Translations under genes and position numbers: made by a program
NCBI RefSeq assembly: GCF_003627795.1
Contig: NZ_CP032687.1
Location: forward strand, 372,001-436,000
From: Rhizobium sp. CCGE531
GTDB lineage: Bacteria; Pseudomonadota; Alphaproteobacteria; Rhizobiales; Rhizobiaceae
Reading direction: 5' to 3'
Length of the DNA stretch: 64,000 nucleotides
Notes under the pieces: model-generated
Seen by the model: the letters and a program-made list of their open reading frames with translations, nothing else
Database searches by the model: none
Told to the model about the DNA's origin: nothing
In this document: one piece after another, positions 54,850-63,796 of the stretch
Layout: each line of letters opens with the position of its first letter
How positions within the stretch are numbered: position 1 is the stretch's first letter

Positions 54850-56034
54850 ATGCGAATGAAACGGCGTTTCCTTTATACGATTATCACAATTGTTTTGTCT
54901 GTTTCGGTTTCGATGGGCGCCGCGACTGCTGCGGTCTCCTACCGTCATCTCTCCACGACGAACGGGACCACGATCCTCCTTGTTGAGGGCAGCTTCGAGA
55001 CTGGCGATGATCCTCAACGCATCGCCTTAGAACTTGCTGCGAGCCCGGCCAAATACATCGCGTTTAATTCGGCGGGTGGCGATCGATCAATCGCGATGGC
55101 TTTCGGGAAGGCAATCCGCAAGACCGGCCTTCCGACGCTCCAGACAAAAGGCTCCCCTTGTCTCGAAACCTGCCTTTTGGCTTTTATGGGTGGCCTTAAT
55201 CGTTATGCCGAAGATGAGAGCATAGGCATATCTGTAGAGACGTTTGCGACATCTGCGGAATCTGACGGTCGTCTCAATCCCTCAGTGTCAGCAGCCCTCA
55301 AAGACTACCTCGGCACGATGGGTGTCAGCGCTTCGCTTCTGGACGCAGCGTTGTCAATGCCGCTGGGGCAATCGAAAGAATTGAATCTTGTCGATATGGC
55401 GGGCTATCAGCTGGTAACGGCGCAGCTCAATGGAGAAAGCGCTTCGGCAGATGAAGTGCAGGACATTCAGCCTACCGATCAAGCAGGGGCAGTGGAAGTG
55501 TTCAATGAGTTCCAGCGGGTATGGTCGGGCTCGAGCAGCGAGGCGGTAGCCTTTCTTCGCAACGTCTATGCCGACCGCATCCAGTACTACGGAAAAGACC
55601 TTTCGCGAGAAGATGTGCTTAAGGAGAAGAGCGCTTTCGTGGACCGATGGCCGACAAGAATCTACACAGCGCGGCCGGGTTCAGTTCATGCGCTTTGTGC
55701 AGACAAGTGTTCAGTCTTCGGCGTTGTCGACTGGTACGCCTTCAGTGCAACCAGAAAAAAGGGTGCTTCAGGCGCAGTCAACCTGGCGCTGACTTGGGAC
55801 CCGGTTAGTCGAAGGATAGTCAGTGAGACGGGCAGGGTCATTGAGACCGACAAAGCAGTCGCCGGCCCCGATCGTATCATCCGCCGTTGGATTCTCGACG
55901 CTACCGCCTGCTCGATTGGGAACGCTGTCGACGCTGAAGTATGCAAATCGCGCTCGATCCTGGAGGCCGATTTGAATAGCTCTGGATGGTGTGATCAGCG
56001 GGGATTGGGCTGGAGGCAGTGCGCCAGCCCGTGA
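54850..56034 (+). CDS. Periplasmic ClpP/crotonase-fold protein (COG3904-like) with C-terminal NTF2-like part
   Basis: 394 residues. Signal peptide to about residue 28 (IITIVLSVSVSMGAATAA). Residues 40-180 resemble COG3904 ClpP-fold proteins: YIAFNSAGGDRSIAMAFGKA (oxyanion-type glycine stretch) and SPCLETCLLAFMGGLNRYA. The serine nucleophile expected in the ASAC motif is replaced (CLETC, with C104 and C108), so protease activity is doubtful. Residues 215-330 (VFNEFQRVW to VSRRIVSETG) look like an NTF2/SnoaL fold. Six bp after hxsA and before a converging operon; likely fifth gene of the hxs operon. Confidence 0.7.
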   Translation: MRMKRRFLYTIITIVLSVSVSMGAATAAVSYRHLSTTNGTTILLVEGSFETGDDPQRIALELAASPAKYIAFNSAGGDRSIAMAFGKAIRKTGLPTLQTKGSPCLETCLLAFMGGLNRYAEDESIGISVETFATSAESDGRLNPSVSAALKDYLGTMGVSASLLDAALSMPLGQSKELNLVDMAGYQLVTAQLNGESASADEVQDIQPTDQAGAVEVFNEFQRVWSGSSSEAVAFLRNVYADRIQYYGKDLSREDVLKEKSAFVDRWPTRIYTARPGSVHALCADKCSVFGVVDWYAFSATRKKGASGAVNLALTWDPVSRRIVSETGRVIETDKAVAGPDRIIRRWILDATACSIGNAVDAEVCKSRSILEADLNSSGWCDQRGLGWRQCASP

Positions 56035-56038
56035 TCAA

Positions 56039-56791
56039 CTAGCGGCCGCCCTCGCGGCGTGGAGTTTCGACTGACCGTGCTGCAGGAGTCGGTTTGCGAG
56101 CAACAGAAAGCACCGGACTGGAGGAAATCGTCCCAGGAGGCACCCAGCCAATGGCGTCGCCGGCGCTAACGTGGGTCCAACCCGCTTCTTGCTCCATAAG
56201 AGATACAAGGGCGTTCTGCCCAAGACTGCCGACAACGATGTACTTAGGACCAGGGCCGTCTCTGAGTTCAAGAGGTAGCCGAATGTAAGCGAACCTCGCG
56301 GCAGGGGGCGGGGTGGCCTTATCGAAAGGATCGACCGCAGGCGCGATGGTGGTCGCCTCCGATTTCTCGATGGACGCGATCAATCCATCGAAGACGTAGG
56401 GATCAGGTTCAGGGGCGCCGCTCGTGATTGGCTGCGTGATCGGAAGCCGAGGGCTCGCCTCGGTGCTTTGAGGCGTAGGTGCGGAGAAAGACGGAGCCGC
56501 TTCCGAAACGGATGTCGCATTCGCTGTACTGGAAGATGTGGGCGACGGCTCTGCACCTGCAGGAGTCGCGGTTACCACCGAAGTTTGAGACGCGGGAAGC
56601 GCTTTTTCCTGAGCGCGTGTTGGGGTAGTAACCGGCGCTGTCACGATCTGATTGCGAGAGGGAATAAGTGACGAAACAGGGGCGTGAGACGCCGTTCCCG
56701 GCTTTGACGTCGTATTCGCTGCGAAGACAGCGCCCCCGATCATCGCCAGCATTACCCAGAAGTCTCGGTATGCTCCGGCCACGCGCGTCAC
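56039..56791 (-). CDS. Membrane-anchored SH3-domain protein
   Basis: 250 residues from GTG 56791, 2 bp after the kinase stop. One N-terminal membrane segment (FWVMLAMIGGAVFAA), a Pro/Ser/Thr/Ala-rich extracytoplasmic linker of about 130 residues, then a bacterial SH3 domain (RLPLELRDGPGPKYIVVGSL through WTHVSAGDAIGWVPPGTI). Such domains often bind peptidoglycan, matching the wall-binding domain in HxsA. Last gene of the VWA-PP2C-kinase operon; its stop is 4 bp from the stop of the converging hxs operon. Confidence 0.75.
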   Translation of the reverse strand: MTRVAGAYRDFWVMLAMIGGAVFAANTTSKPGTASHAPVSSLIPSRNQIVTAPVTTPTRAQEKALPASQTSVVTATPAGAEPSPTSSSTANATSVSEAAPSFSAPTPQSTEASPRLPITQPITSGAPEPDPYVFDGLIASIEKSEATTIAPAVDPFDKATPPPAARFAYIRLPLELRDGPGPKYIVVGSLGQNALVSLMEQEAGWTHVSAGDAIGWVPPGTISSSPVLSVARKPTPAARSVETPRREGGR

Positions 56792-56793
56792 CG

Positions 56794-58701
56794 TTACCCT
56801 ATATCCATTTGGACTTGCTTAAGCCGCACATACGCTTCAACCAATTGCGGGGGCGGGTTCCTTCGCAGTTCGGAGGCAGTATCCAGAAGTTCCTTGAGCT
56901 CATCCGGAGCACGCCTCAGCTCTCCTTCCAGGTCAGCCCTCTGACGCGCTATGTCCGTTTTGACCTCATTGATAGCCTGCGGATCGGTGGCAATGTGACT
57001 ATTGAATACAAATTTCTTTTCAACAGACGACGACCAATTCGCAAGGGCGTCGGCTTTTTTGGGACCAATGCCGGGAACGGCTAAAACCGAGCGAGTCTTC
57101 ACATCCCACGCGCTGTCAAAACCAAACGACGAGAGCGTTACCGTCCTGCTCTGTCCAATGCCAGCGATTTTTGCGCGGGAGATCAAGTGCCCCTGCATGT
57201 GGCTCCTGAATTGAAGGTCTCTTTTCTTTCGCTCGAGCTCGGCGAGCCGTTCGCGTTCCTGTTCCGGAAGTTTGCCATGAGCCGAGGCCAGGGACAGATA
57301 GTGGCTTTTTCGTTTCAGGAACACGGCAGGCCCGGCGTGCTCTTCCCAAATTTTCTTCTTCTCCTCCCATGCTGCGGTAGCCGCCTGCAGTTCGACCCTA
57401 AATTCTTCCGCAGGACGGCGGGATCGGATCATCATTATGATTGATGCGATAACCAGAGCTGCACCCCAGAAGCCATTCAACTGGTTTGCAAGGAAAATAC
57501 CTATCAGCAGTCCCGCAACCGAGGCGAAAAACGCCAGCTGCTTTCCACGTGAGAAGGATACCGCCACAGGGCTGCGGGTGAGAGACGGAACCGCAATGAT
57601 GCTTTCAGGTGCTGGGGCTTGGTTTGGTGGAGCGGGACGGTTGATCAGAGCAATGAGGTCACCGATGTTCAGTGTGGAAACAGTGCTTGAAATCTTCGCG
57701 GCGAAGAGGCTCCTGCCCATCGATTTCTCGAGGCGGCACCAGGGACACGACGAACTCCGAAAATATGCATGCGATTTGTCAGCAGAGCACTCCAGCAAAC
57801 CCTTCTCGAGCTTGCCGAGGATTTGGACCCACGAGGTCGCATTCGGTCGACCGCCCGGAAGATCACCACTCTTTCCGAAAGCGGATTCGAATGCGTCGGA
57901 AACCTCCTTGCCAAAGTCACCCAGCGCTGGTGTTAGCGGCGGAGGTTCCATGCGCGTCTCAGCCCTGCGTGCGCTATAGGCGAAACGGTGGTCGCCTATA
58001 GCGGTCGGGATGTCTATGTCGCCAGGACCGAGATGCTTCCCAGCAAACGGATGTCTCCCAAGAAAAAGCAGCTGAAAGATGAGGACGGCTAGACCAAAGT
58101 TGTCGTGGTTCGCCATCCGAACCACTTTTTCGAAGTCCGCGCCTCTCAGCTCAGGCGGCGTGTAATCCGGCACGCCTACGGTGCAGCGATAGACCTCTGG
58201 CCCCTTTTTGAACTGAAAGGAGTCGCTGTCGATCAGAGTTACCATAGCCTGGTTTGAAACGAGGATGCCGGAGTGGTTTACGTCGCCGACCACGCAGCCC
58301 GTGCTGTGGATTGCAGCAAACGCGTTCGCAAGATTGAACGCGCTGCGCACCAGGAACCGGGCGTCGGCAGAAGGAAATTCCGTCCGCCTGCTGCCAGGCC
58401 CATAGAGTTCATGGATATTCTTAAAACCTGCGACCTTCTTCATGGAAAACCCCATGAACATTCCGCTCTTGTCACTGACAGTGTCGATCGGGAAGGCGAC
58501 GATGTCGGTTGTCTTGTGGAGTGCGGCCGACGTCATGGCAAGGATTTTTGCTTTCCTCTCGAAGGCCCTGCCGGGATTATAAATCTTCACCGCCAAATCG
58601 CCCTCCTCGTGGACGTGGTAGACCGCGCCTTCGCCGCCTTTTCCTAGCATCCCGCCAAGCGTCACCTTCCTCCCATCCGATCCGAATACGATAGTGCTCA
58701 T
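56794..58701 (-). CDS. Ser/Thr-type protein kinase with zinc knuckle, membrane segments and HhH domain
   Basis: 635 residues. Kinase domain 1-300: glycine loop GKGGEGAVY (20-28), Lys39 in LAVKIY, catalytic loop GDVNHSG (D140, N142) in place of HRD...N, DSD (158-160) in place of DFG. A C/H set (C305, H311, C319, C322) may bind zinc; membrane segments at about 388-406 and 411-425; a charged coiled coil 430-500; and a helix-hairpin-helix around 536-555 (VLAVPGIGPKKADALANW). This matches kinases of TerY-P triads. Overlaps the PP2C stop by ATGA (58698-58701). Confidence 0.85.
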   Translation of the reverse strand: MSTIVFGSDGRKVTLGGMLGKGGEGAVYHVHEEGDLAVKIYNPGRAFERKAKILAMTSAALHKTTDIVAFPIDTVSDKSGMFMGFSMKKVAGFKNIHELYGPGSRRTEFPSADARFLVRSAFNLANAFAAIHSTGCVVGDVNHSGILVSNQAMVTLIDSDSFQFKKGPEVYRCTVGVPDYTPPELRGADFEKVVRMANHDNFGLAVLIFQLLFLGRHPFAGKHLGPGDIDIPTAIGDHRFAYSARRAETRMEPPPLTPALGDFGKEVSDAFESAFGKSGDLPGGRPNATSWVQILGKLEKGLLECSADKSHAYFRSSSCPWCRLEKSMGRSLFAAKISSTVSTLNIGDLIALINRPAPPNQAPAPESIIAVPSLTRSPVAVSFSRGKQLAFFASVAGLLIGIFLANQLNGFWGAALVIASIIMMIRSRRPAEEFRVELQAATAAWEEKKKIWEEHAGPAVFLKRKSHYLSLASAHGKLPEQERERLAELERKKRDLQFRSHMQGHLISRAKIAGIGQSRTVTLSSFGFDSAWDVKTRSVLAVPGIGPKKADALANWSSSVEKKFVFNSHIATDPQAINEVKTDIARQRADLEGELRRAPDELKELLDTASELRRNPPPQLVEAYVRLKQVQMDIG

Positions 58702-59468
58702 TTGCGCACACCGAGTACGAGCGTCTTGTCGTCATCGGTTCTTTCGCAAACGGATGGGCTTTCAAGATATTCTCGCAGCGCCATCGACAGAGGAAGGTTC
58801 CTGCCGGCTTCCTCCGAAAGAGCCAGCGGCGTCACCATCCGATTGAAAAATGGCTCATGAGCCGAACGATTTGCGCTATTGAGGACTAGACGTTCGATGC
58901 CGTCGGAGAAGACTGCAAATCGATCGACACGACGGTCATTTCGAACGAAAGTGAGATGCGGTTGGGGATCATCGGTGATGAAGCTGGTTGTCGATGCATA
59001 TTCGCCTTGATACGGCCACGACGGCACATCCCAGGCTTCGTCTCCTTCGTAGCGTACGACAGCCGCGCCATCGCCGATGTGAAAGATCACAGTACCGTTT
59101 TCAGACATGAGAGCAGCAACGCTTGTGGCCGCGAAATCGCGTCGCTGTGTTCCAGAGCGACTAGCCTTCGCGCTGATGTATTCGCGGATATCGTCTATCC
59201 AGTCCCAGACCATTTCTTCACGAAGCTGGGAGAGGGAGTGATTTGCGAGATATCCACGGATGAGCCGAAGCAGACCGATGCAGACTGATTTTGAACCAAT
59301 CTGCGCCAGTTTTGCGCTTCCCGCACCATCTGAAACGATCACTGCCATGACGGTTTCATCGACGCTGGCTAAAGTCTCACTCAATGCAAAATCCTGACAT
59401 GGCAAACCCGTCTTCACATGGGAGGTGCCACAAGCACGGGCCGCAGCCCATCGCCAGCCATCGGTCAT
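58698..59468 (-). CDS. PP2C-type protein phosphatase
   Basis: 256 residues from ATG 59468, which overlaps the VWA stop by ATGA; an earlier in-frame start at 59483 would overlap more. Metal-binding Asp residues in [40 protein letters not shown] and [10 protein letters not shown] show the PPM fold. It is the PP2C_2-like group common in TerY-P triads, expected to reverse the phosphorylation made by the following kinase. Confidence 0.88.
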   Translation of the reverse strand: MTDGWRWAAARACGTSHVKTGLPCQDFALSETLASVDETVMAVIVSDGAGSAKLAQIGSKSVCIGLLRLIRGYLANHSLSQLREEMVWDWIDDIREYISAKASRSGTQRRDFAATSVAALMSENGTVIFHIGDGAAVVRYEGDEAWDVPSWPYQGEYASTTSFITDDPQPHLTFVRNDRRVDRFAVFSDGIERLVLNSANRSAHEPFFNRMVTPLALSEEAGRNLPLSMALREYLESPSVCERTDDDKTLVLGVRK

Positions 59469-60145
59469 GCGATTGAGGCCCATCCGTCTGGCGTTGCAGG
59501 ATTAGAGAGAGGAACGGCGTCACCGGGATTGGATTGCGAGACGGAGCTTAGAGAGCTGGAAAGCCACTGGAACAGATCTCGGAACCTGAGTTCCTTCAGC
59601 GCCAAAGGCTGGCGCACGCAGATATGGGAAAGCGTTTCGAAATTAGCGCCGTCGACGCCCACAGCAAAAAAGCTGAAGGCCTTTTCAACTTCTCCAGCCT
59701 TGACCTGCGCCGCCGCACTCTGCCAGGCGTCTGTTGGGGCTCCGTCCGTAATCAGGAAAACCCACGGGCGATAGTATGAGATTCCGTTTTGGCGATAGGA
59801 GTTCTTCCGGTCGCGCAGAAGCCGGAGCCCTTCCTCGATTGCATGGCCCATTGGCGTATCTCCCTGTGCGGCTAACTCGGGGACGATCCAGTTTTGCATG
59901 CTTGTAAAGTCGTTGACGATGGTCACAGGGCCGAAGGAGACTATGCCTATCTCAACGCGCTTAGATGCGAGAGAGTCCGCATAGAGCTCGTCTTTGAACT
60001 GAACGAGACCTTCATTGAGTTCCCTAAGCGGGCGTCCCCGCATCGAACCAGAGACGTCTAGCAATAACAGGCAGGGACAACGCGGTTCGGGATTGTCCAC
60101 GAACTCCGCGCCATCAAAGGGGATTTGCTCAAATGGATTCGGCAT
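59465..60145 (-). CDS. VWA domain protein, TerY-like
   Basis: 226 residues from ATG 60145 (GAGGAG six bases upstream); the open frame to 60199 is ignored. MIDAS metal site D30-x-S32-x-S34 in [10 protein letters not shown], with the later T and D in QGDTPMGHA and LITDGAPTD. Stand-alone VWA proteins of this size lead the VWA-PP2C-kinase triads linked by comparative genomics to tellurite-type stress and surface-associated signalling. First gene of the four-gene leftward operon. Confidence 0.88.
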   Translation of the reverse strand: MPNPFEQIPFDGAEFVDNPEPRCPCLLLLDVSGSMRGRPLRELNEGLVQFKDELYADSLASKRVEIGIVSFGPVTIVNDFTSMQNWIVPELAAQGDTPMGHAIEEGLRLLRDRKNSYRQNGISYYRPWVFLITDGAPTDAWQSAAAQVKAGEVEKAFSFFAVGVDGANFETLSHICVRQPLALKELRFRDLFQWLSSSLSSVSQSNPGDAVPLSNPATPDGWASIA

Positions 60146-60298
60146 GTGGTTCTCCTCAAGCTTGTGAACAATGCATAGCAGCTCTCGTCGGCGCTGCATT
60201 TACAAAAGAGCGCTCAAAGATATTTTTTCGCCGGGTGTGGCTTTTTGGAAAGGCACCGGAACCGCGACTCTGGGGTTCGAGATGGCAGCATCGAGGTG

Positions 60299-60544
60299 TT
60301 ACCGAAGTGCGCCGTGCAAAAGTGCAAACAGCCAGGCGACGACTAGCACCCAAAACACGGCCGAGTACATTATTTCGCAAGTGCGGCTGCGATAGCGGCG
60401 GCCAGTAGCAATGACATTGCCGAATTTAGGAAAGTGATACTGAAACCATAAGATGGCCTTCCCGGGAAATAGAAATGCCATCCACCAGAGTCGCGGCCGA
60501 GTGCTCGAGCCGCTTTGTGGTGAGGGGAGCTGGTGCATTGCCAT
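60299..60544 (-). CDS. Possible small membrane protein
   Basis: 81 residues with a C-terminal membrane segment (YSAVFWVLVVAWLFALLHGA) and a basic stretch before it. Same strand as the VWA gene and 150 bp upstream. No clear ribosome site, and no family recognised. May be a real gene or chance. Confidence 0.35.
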   Translation of the reverse strand: MAMHQLPSPQSGSSTRPRLWWMAFLFPGKAILWFQYHFPKFGNVIATGRRYRSRTCEIMYSAVFWVLVVAWLFALLHGALR

Positions 60545-61071
60545 CGCGATCTCGTTGCCTGCGGACTAAGATTCGTCAGGCAGCATATACGAGTCTCCGG
60601 GAGAAGCTACCCAGGGTTTTTCTCACGCCGACGTTATACAATCATGATGTTCGATTTAGCTCGTGGACGTTGCCGACAGCAATCTTCTTCCCACCTGGGT
60701 TCGTATTGGTCGTTGGCGACCGCAGGGCGGTGAATCAGGCGGAGAACGCCATCGACACTTCCAAGCGTGCTCTCCTTTTTGATCACGGCGTGGAAGTGCC
60801 GAACAAATGGGCGGCGATCTCCGAATTTACGCGGACCAAGAGGCTCCGAACCTCAAGCTAACAAGGGAGCCGTTGCGGAAGCCGTGGCCATTGCGCCTGG
60901 CCTATTTTGGAAGACCATTCGAAAGGGTTGCGGTTTCGATGAGACATTGGGGCGTTTGCGTTTGCTGCAATTGCAGCCAAAGTTAACCGAGCGAAGTCTG
61001 GCGAGGTGGTACGGACCTGCGTAGCGTAAGAGGCTACGGCGCGGCCTGCGATTGGACGTTAACGCTCGTTT
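60545..61071. other. Gene-free stretch
   Basis: A plus-strand open frame (60475-60861) has no motif or ribosome site. Nothing else recognised. Confidence 0.4.
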
Positions 61072-61290
61072 ATGACGTTGCCGAGTGGCGTAGACGGTCT
61101 CGACTTTGCACGTGCACGCTCAAACGCACCGAGTCTGCTCTTCATCGACGAAATCGATTCCGTTGGACCGTGCGGCGAGAAAAAAGAGGGCGTCTTTATC
61201 GTGGGCGCCTGTATTTTCCCTGAGCGTCTCGACCCCGCGCTCAAGCAATCGGCGTGTCTCGCAAACACATCGAAATTGCGCTGCGTTCGG
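61072..61290 (+). pseudogene. AAA+ ATPase fragment
   Basis: FARARSNAPSLLFIDEIDSVG contains a Walker B box, followed by VFIVGACIFPERLDPALKQS, the sensor-1 and arginine-finger-adjacent part of an AAA+ domain (FtsH/VCP-like NPERLDPAL). Walker A and the rest are absent, and the reading then degenerates. Remnant. Confidence 0.6.
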
Positions 61291-61391
61291 CTGAGCAACA
61301 GCCGTCAAACCGCTCGGGTGTTCCATAATAATTCTTATCTGATTTTTTCTATGTAACAACCTGAAATTGCTGCATAATGGATGGCCGAAGT

Positions 61392-61838
61392 TCATCGTGC
61401 AATATTTCGGGAGTCTTTGGTCGCCTTCTTAAACGGATCCATGATTGTGACGCCGCGCTCCTGAAAATCAGCGACGTTGCGGGTGACGATGACCAGACCA
61501 TTCGCCAGCGCCGTCGCGGCTAATCCTTTGTCGTCAATGTTCTTGTCGGAGTGTCCGAGCATCTGCCCCCAGCGGCGAGCGACAGCTTCATCGACAGGAA
61601 GGATACGCACATCGTAGGCTGCGAAGATGGCATCGGCCGCCTTGGCGATCTCGTTCGCCACAGCGTCGTCGGTTTTCCGCGTTTTTTCAATGCCTTTCGA
61701 GATCTCTCGGACCGAGGTCACGCTGATCGCGAGATCGGTATCGTCAACCGTATCGAGCCAAGCCGCCACATTTTCGTGCGGCACGGGTCGACCTATCTCT
61801 TTCAGAACATTGGTATCGAGCAGATATTTCAAGCTCAA
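61392..61838 (-). CDS. vapC: PIN-domain toxin (VapC-like)
   Basis: 148 residues. PIN fold with acidic residues in YLLDTNVLKEI (Asp8), SVREISKGIEKT (Glu) and DDKGLAATALANGLVIVTRN (Asp). VapC enzymes cleave specific RNAs. The start overlaps the upstream antitoxin by ATGA (61835-61838). Confidence 0.85.
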   Translation of the reverse strand: MSLKYLLDTNVLKEIGRPVPHENVAAWLDTVDDTDLAISVTSVREISKGIEKTRKTDDAVANEIAKAADAIFAAYDVRILPVDEAVARRWGQMLGHSDKNIDDKGLAATALANGLVIVTRNVADFQERGVTIMDPFKKATKDSRNIAR

Positions 61839-62425
61839 TCATCCAGCGCACTAAGATCGGCGGCTCGCATGGCGGCCTTTGCCGTTTGCTTCGGATATGG
61901 CCTGCCTGCCTTCGGATGCGCCTCCGCATAGACTCGCGCTGCAACGATCTGTTGTTCCTTCAGAGAGGGATAGTCGCGCATGACATCTTTGACAGTGGCG
62001 CCGGTGTCGAGGAGAGCGGCAATCCGATGCGCCTCGATTTGCGTTCCCCGGATTAGCGGTTCCTTGCCGGATAGGTCGATTTGAGCAGTGAGCTTGTCGA
62101 GTTCCTTCAGCTTACGCTCGACGAAGACCAGGTGCTGACCAATGTCGTAGCGCTGTTTACCGAACACGACCTCTTTCGCGTGACCGCGTTTGAGAGAGCT
62201 TCGCAACGCCTCGTAGAATTCGGACTGGCTCTTGGGTGTCAGCGCCTGTTTGAGTTCGTCATAGGCATGGAGAAATACCAGCTCGGCTTGACCGAACTGC
62301 CTGATATTCCGACCGCCTCGCTTCACGAGTTGTGGCTTGATCGGCGCGCGCTCGACAACCTTTTTGAAAGTGTCTAGAGGCGCATCAACCACAAAAGCCG
62401 CTTGTGCCGTCGTCAGATGTTCCAC
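61835..62425 (-). CDS. DUF433-containing antitoxin for the PIN toxin
   Basis: 196 residues from GTG 62425, which has AAAGGG upstream. An N-terminal MerR-like DNA-binding half (LTTAQAAFVVDAPLDTFKKV) and a C-terminal DUF433 part: PLIRGTQIEAHRIAALLDTG, then DYPSLKEQQIVAARVYAEAH. DUF433 proteins pair with PIN toxins (VapBC45-type). Coupled to the toxin by a 4-bp overlap. Confidence 0.8.
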   Translation of the reverse strand: MEHLTTAQAAFVVDAPLDTFKKVVERAPIKPQLVKRGGRNIRQFGQAELVFLHAYDELKQALTPKSQSEFYEALRSSLKRGHAKEVVFGKQRYDIGQHLVFVERKLKELDKLTAQIDLSGKEPLIRGTQIEAHRIAALLDTGATVKDVMRDYPSLKEQQIVAARVYAEAHPKAGRPYPKQTAKAAMRAADLSALDD

Positions 62426-62506
62426 CCTATTGCCCTTTCTAATACACCCCCAAAGATAGGGGCGAATTAGAGAGAGTGCAAGGCCCGGACCGATGTGAGC
62501 CAAAGA

Positions 62507-63796
62507 CTACGATTGACGCCGCACTTCGTCCACCAGGGTCAGAGTTTCGAGGCGATCAAGAAGCTGCTTGGCTTTCGATTCTCCGAGCAGTTCAGGTGCC
62601 ATTGTCGGCCAATGTTCAAGCGCACGTCTGATTGTCGCAACGACCTCGCGTGTGATCAGCTTCGCGTCCAGGCGAAGAAAACTTGCGACCCTCTCAAAGC
62701 GATGCAGGTTCACGCTTTCGAAGCTGTGGGTTTTGACGAACCTCAGCGCCATAGTGTCGGACGGCATGTAAAGAACGGTCGGGACAATATCGTAGGCCGG
62801 CGACAGCCGGATTTCGCCAGGTGCCGGGAAACGGAAAGACCAGTTCTTGAGATGGTTGTCGCCATTTCCTAAAAGCACGTCTGCAACGACCCTGCGGATA
62901 GCTTCCAATATGTCATCACGATGGTCGGTGCTGAAGCGGCGCACCATGTTGATGATGGTCTCGGTCGTCGCCATCGTATATTTTCGATCGCCTATCGCTC
63001 CCAGAATTTGGGCCGCGTCTTCGATGTGGATGCGACGATCATCGTCGGCGCGGTCGAAGCGATCGACGACGAGAACGCGCTCGCCATGAGCCGACAGTTC
63101 CGCAGGGACGCCGCTGATTGCGGTGCTGGAGACAAGCCGGCAGTTTGCTGTTCGCACGCCGATCGTCCTTGCCATCTGCATGGCCGCATGTTCAGCTTCC
63201 GGCAGCCCTGGGTATCGCTCGCTTGCCACCTTGATGATGCAGCGGCCGGTGTTACCGCGACCGGGAACTGTCAATCTGTCGCCCTCGACGTTGGCCGTGA
63301 ACTTGAGCTGCACACCGGCGAGCGAGAATTTAACCGCGCCGTCGGGCAGCGCGACATCCACGCCATGTACCTTTTCGATGGTGATTGGCCCGGCTGACGC
63401 TGGGATCGCGGTTTCCGGTACGACGAGGATTGCGCCAGGGAGATCGCCACCAAGGCGGGTCAGGACGTCGAACTCGTCGTGATCGCCAGGCCCCATTTCG
63501 TTCAACACGAGATCCCTGAGGGCGCCCTCGGGAAGCAATCCTGAAAACCATGGGGGCAATGTGCCGTGAAGCCCAATTTTGTCGCCACGCCGCGCCAGAC
63601 GATTGCGTGTGCCCTCGTCATCGTCAGGATCGAACCAACCCAGGCTGAAAATTGGCCGCCTTGGATCCCGCAGAAATGTTTCGGCAACGACAAACGCGAC
63701 CGCGCCGTCACTATCGCGCGTCAGGGTCCCTACCCTAACCTTCCCGAGTGTCTGATCGAGAAGATGGACGCCGAGGATCGCCGATGATTTCGCCAT
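62507..63796 (-). CDS. hipA: HipA-like Ser/Thr kinase toxin
   Basis: 429 residues from ATG 63796, touching the HipB stop as TGATG. N-terminal HipA_N region (VGTLTRDSDGAVAFVVAETF), activation region SLAGVQLKFTA, catalytic LGNGDNHLKNWSF (Asp) and LSPAYDIVPTVLY metal site. HipA of E. coli phosphorylates glutamyl-tRNA synthetase and causes dormancy; the target here is unknown. Confidence 0.88.
   Translation of the reverse strand: MAKSSAILGVHLLDQTLGKVRVGTLTRDSDGAVAFVVAETFLRDPRRPIFSLGWFDPDDDEGTRNRLARRGDKIGLHGTLPPWFSGLLPEGALRDLVLNEMGPGDHDEFDVLTRLGGDLPGAILVVPETAIPASAGPITIEKVHGVDVALPDGAVKFSLAGVQLKFTANVEGDRLTVPGRGNTGRCIIKVASERYPGLPEAEHAAMQMARTIGVRTANCRLVSSTAISGVPAELSAHGERVLVVDRFDRADDDRRIHIEDAAQILGAIGDRKYTMATTETIINMVRRFSTDHRDDILEAIRRVVADVLLGNGDNHLKNWSFRFPAPGEIRLSPAYDIVPTVLYMPSDTMALRFVKTHSFESVNLHRFERVASFLRLDAKLITREVVATIRRALEHWPTMAPELLGESKAKQLLDRLETLTLVDEVRRQS

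Noticed and set aside
60475..60861. Plus-strand 128-codon frame
   Set aside because: No ribosome site, no motif, and composition unlike a protein.
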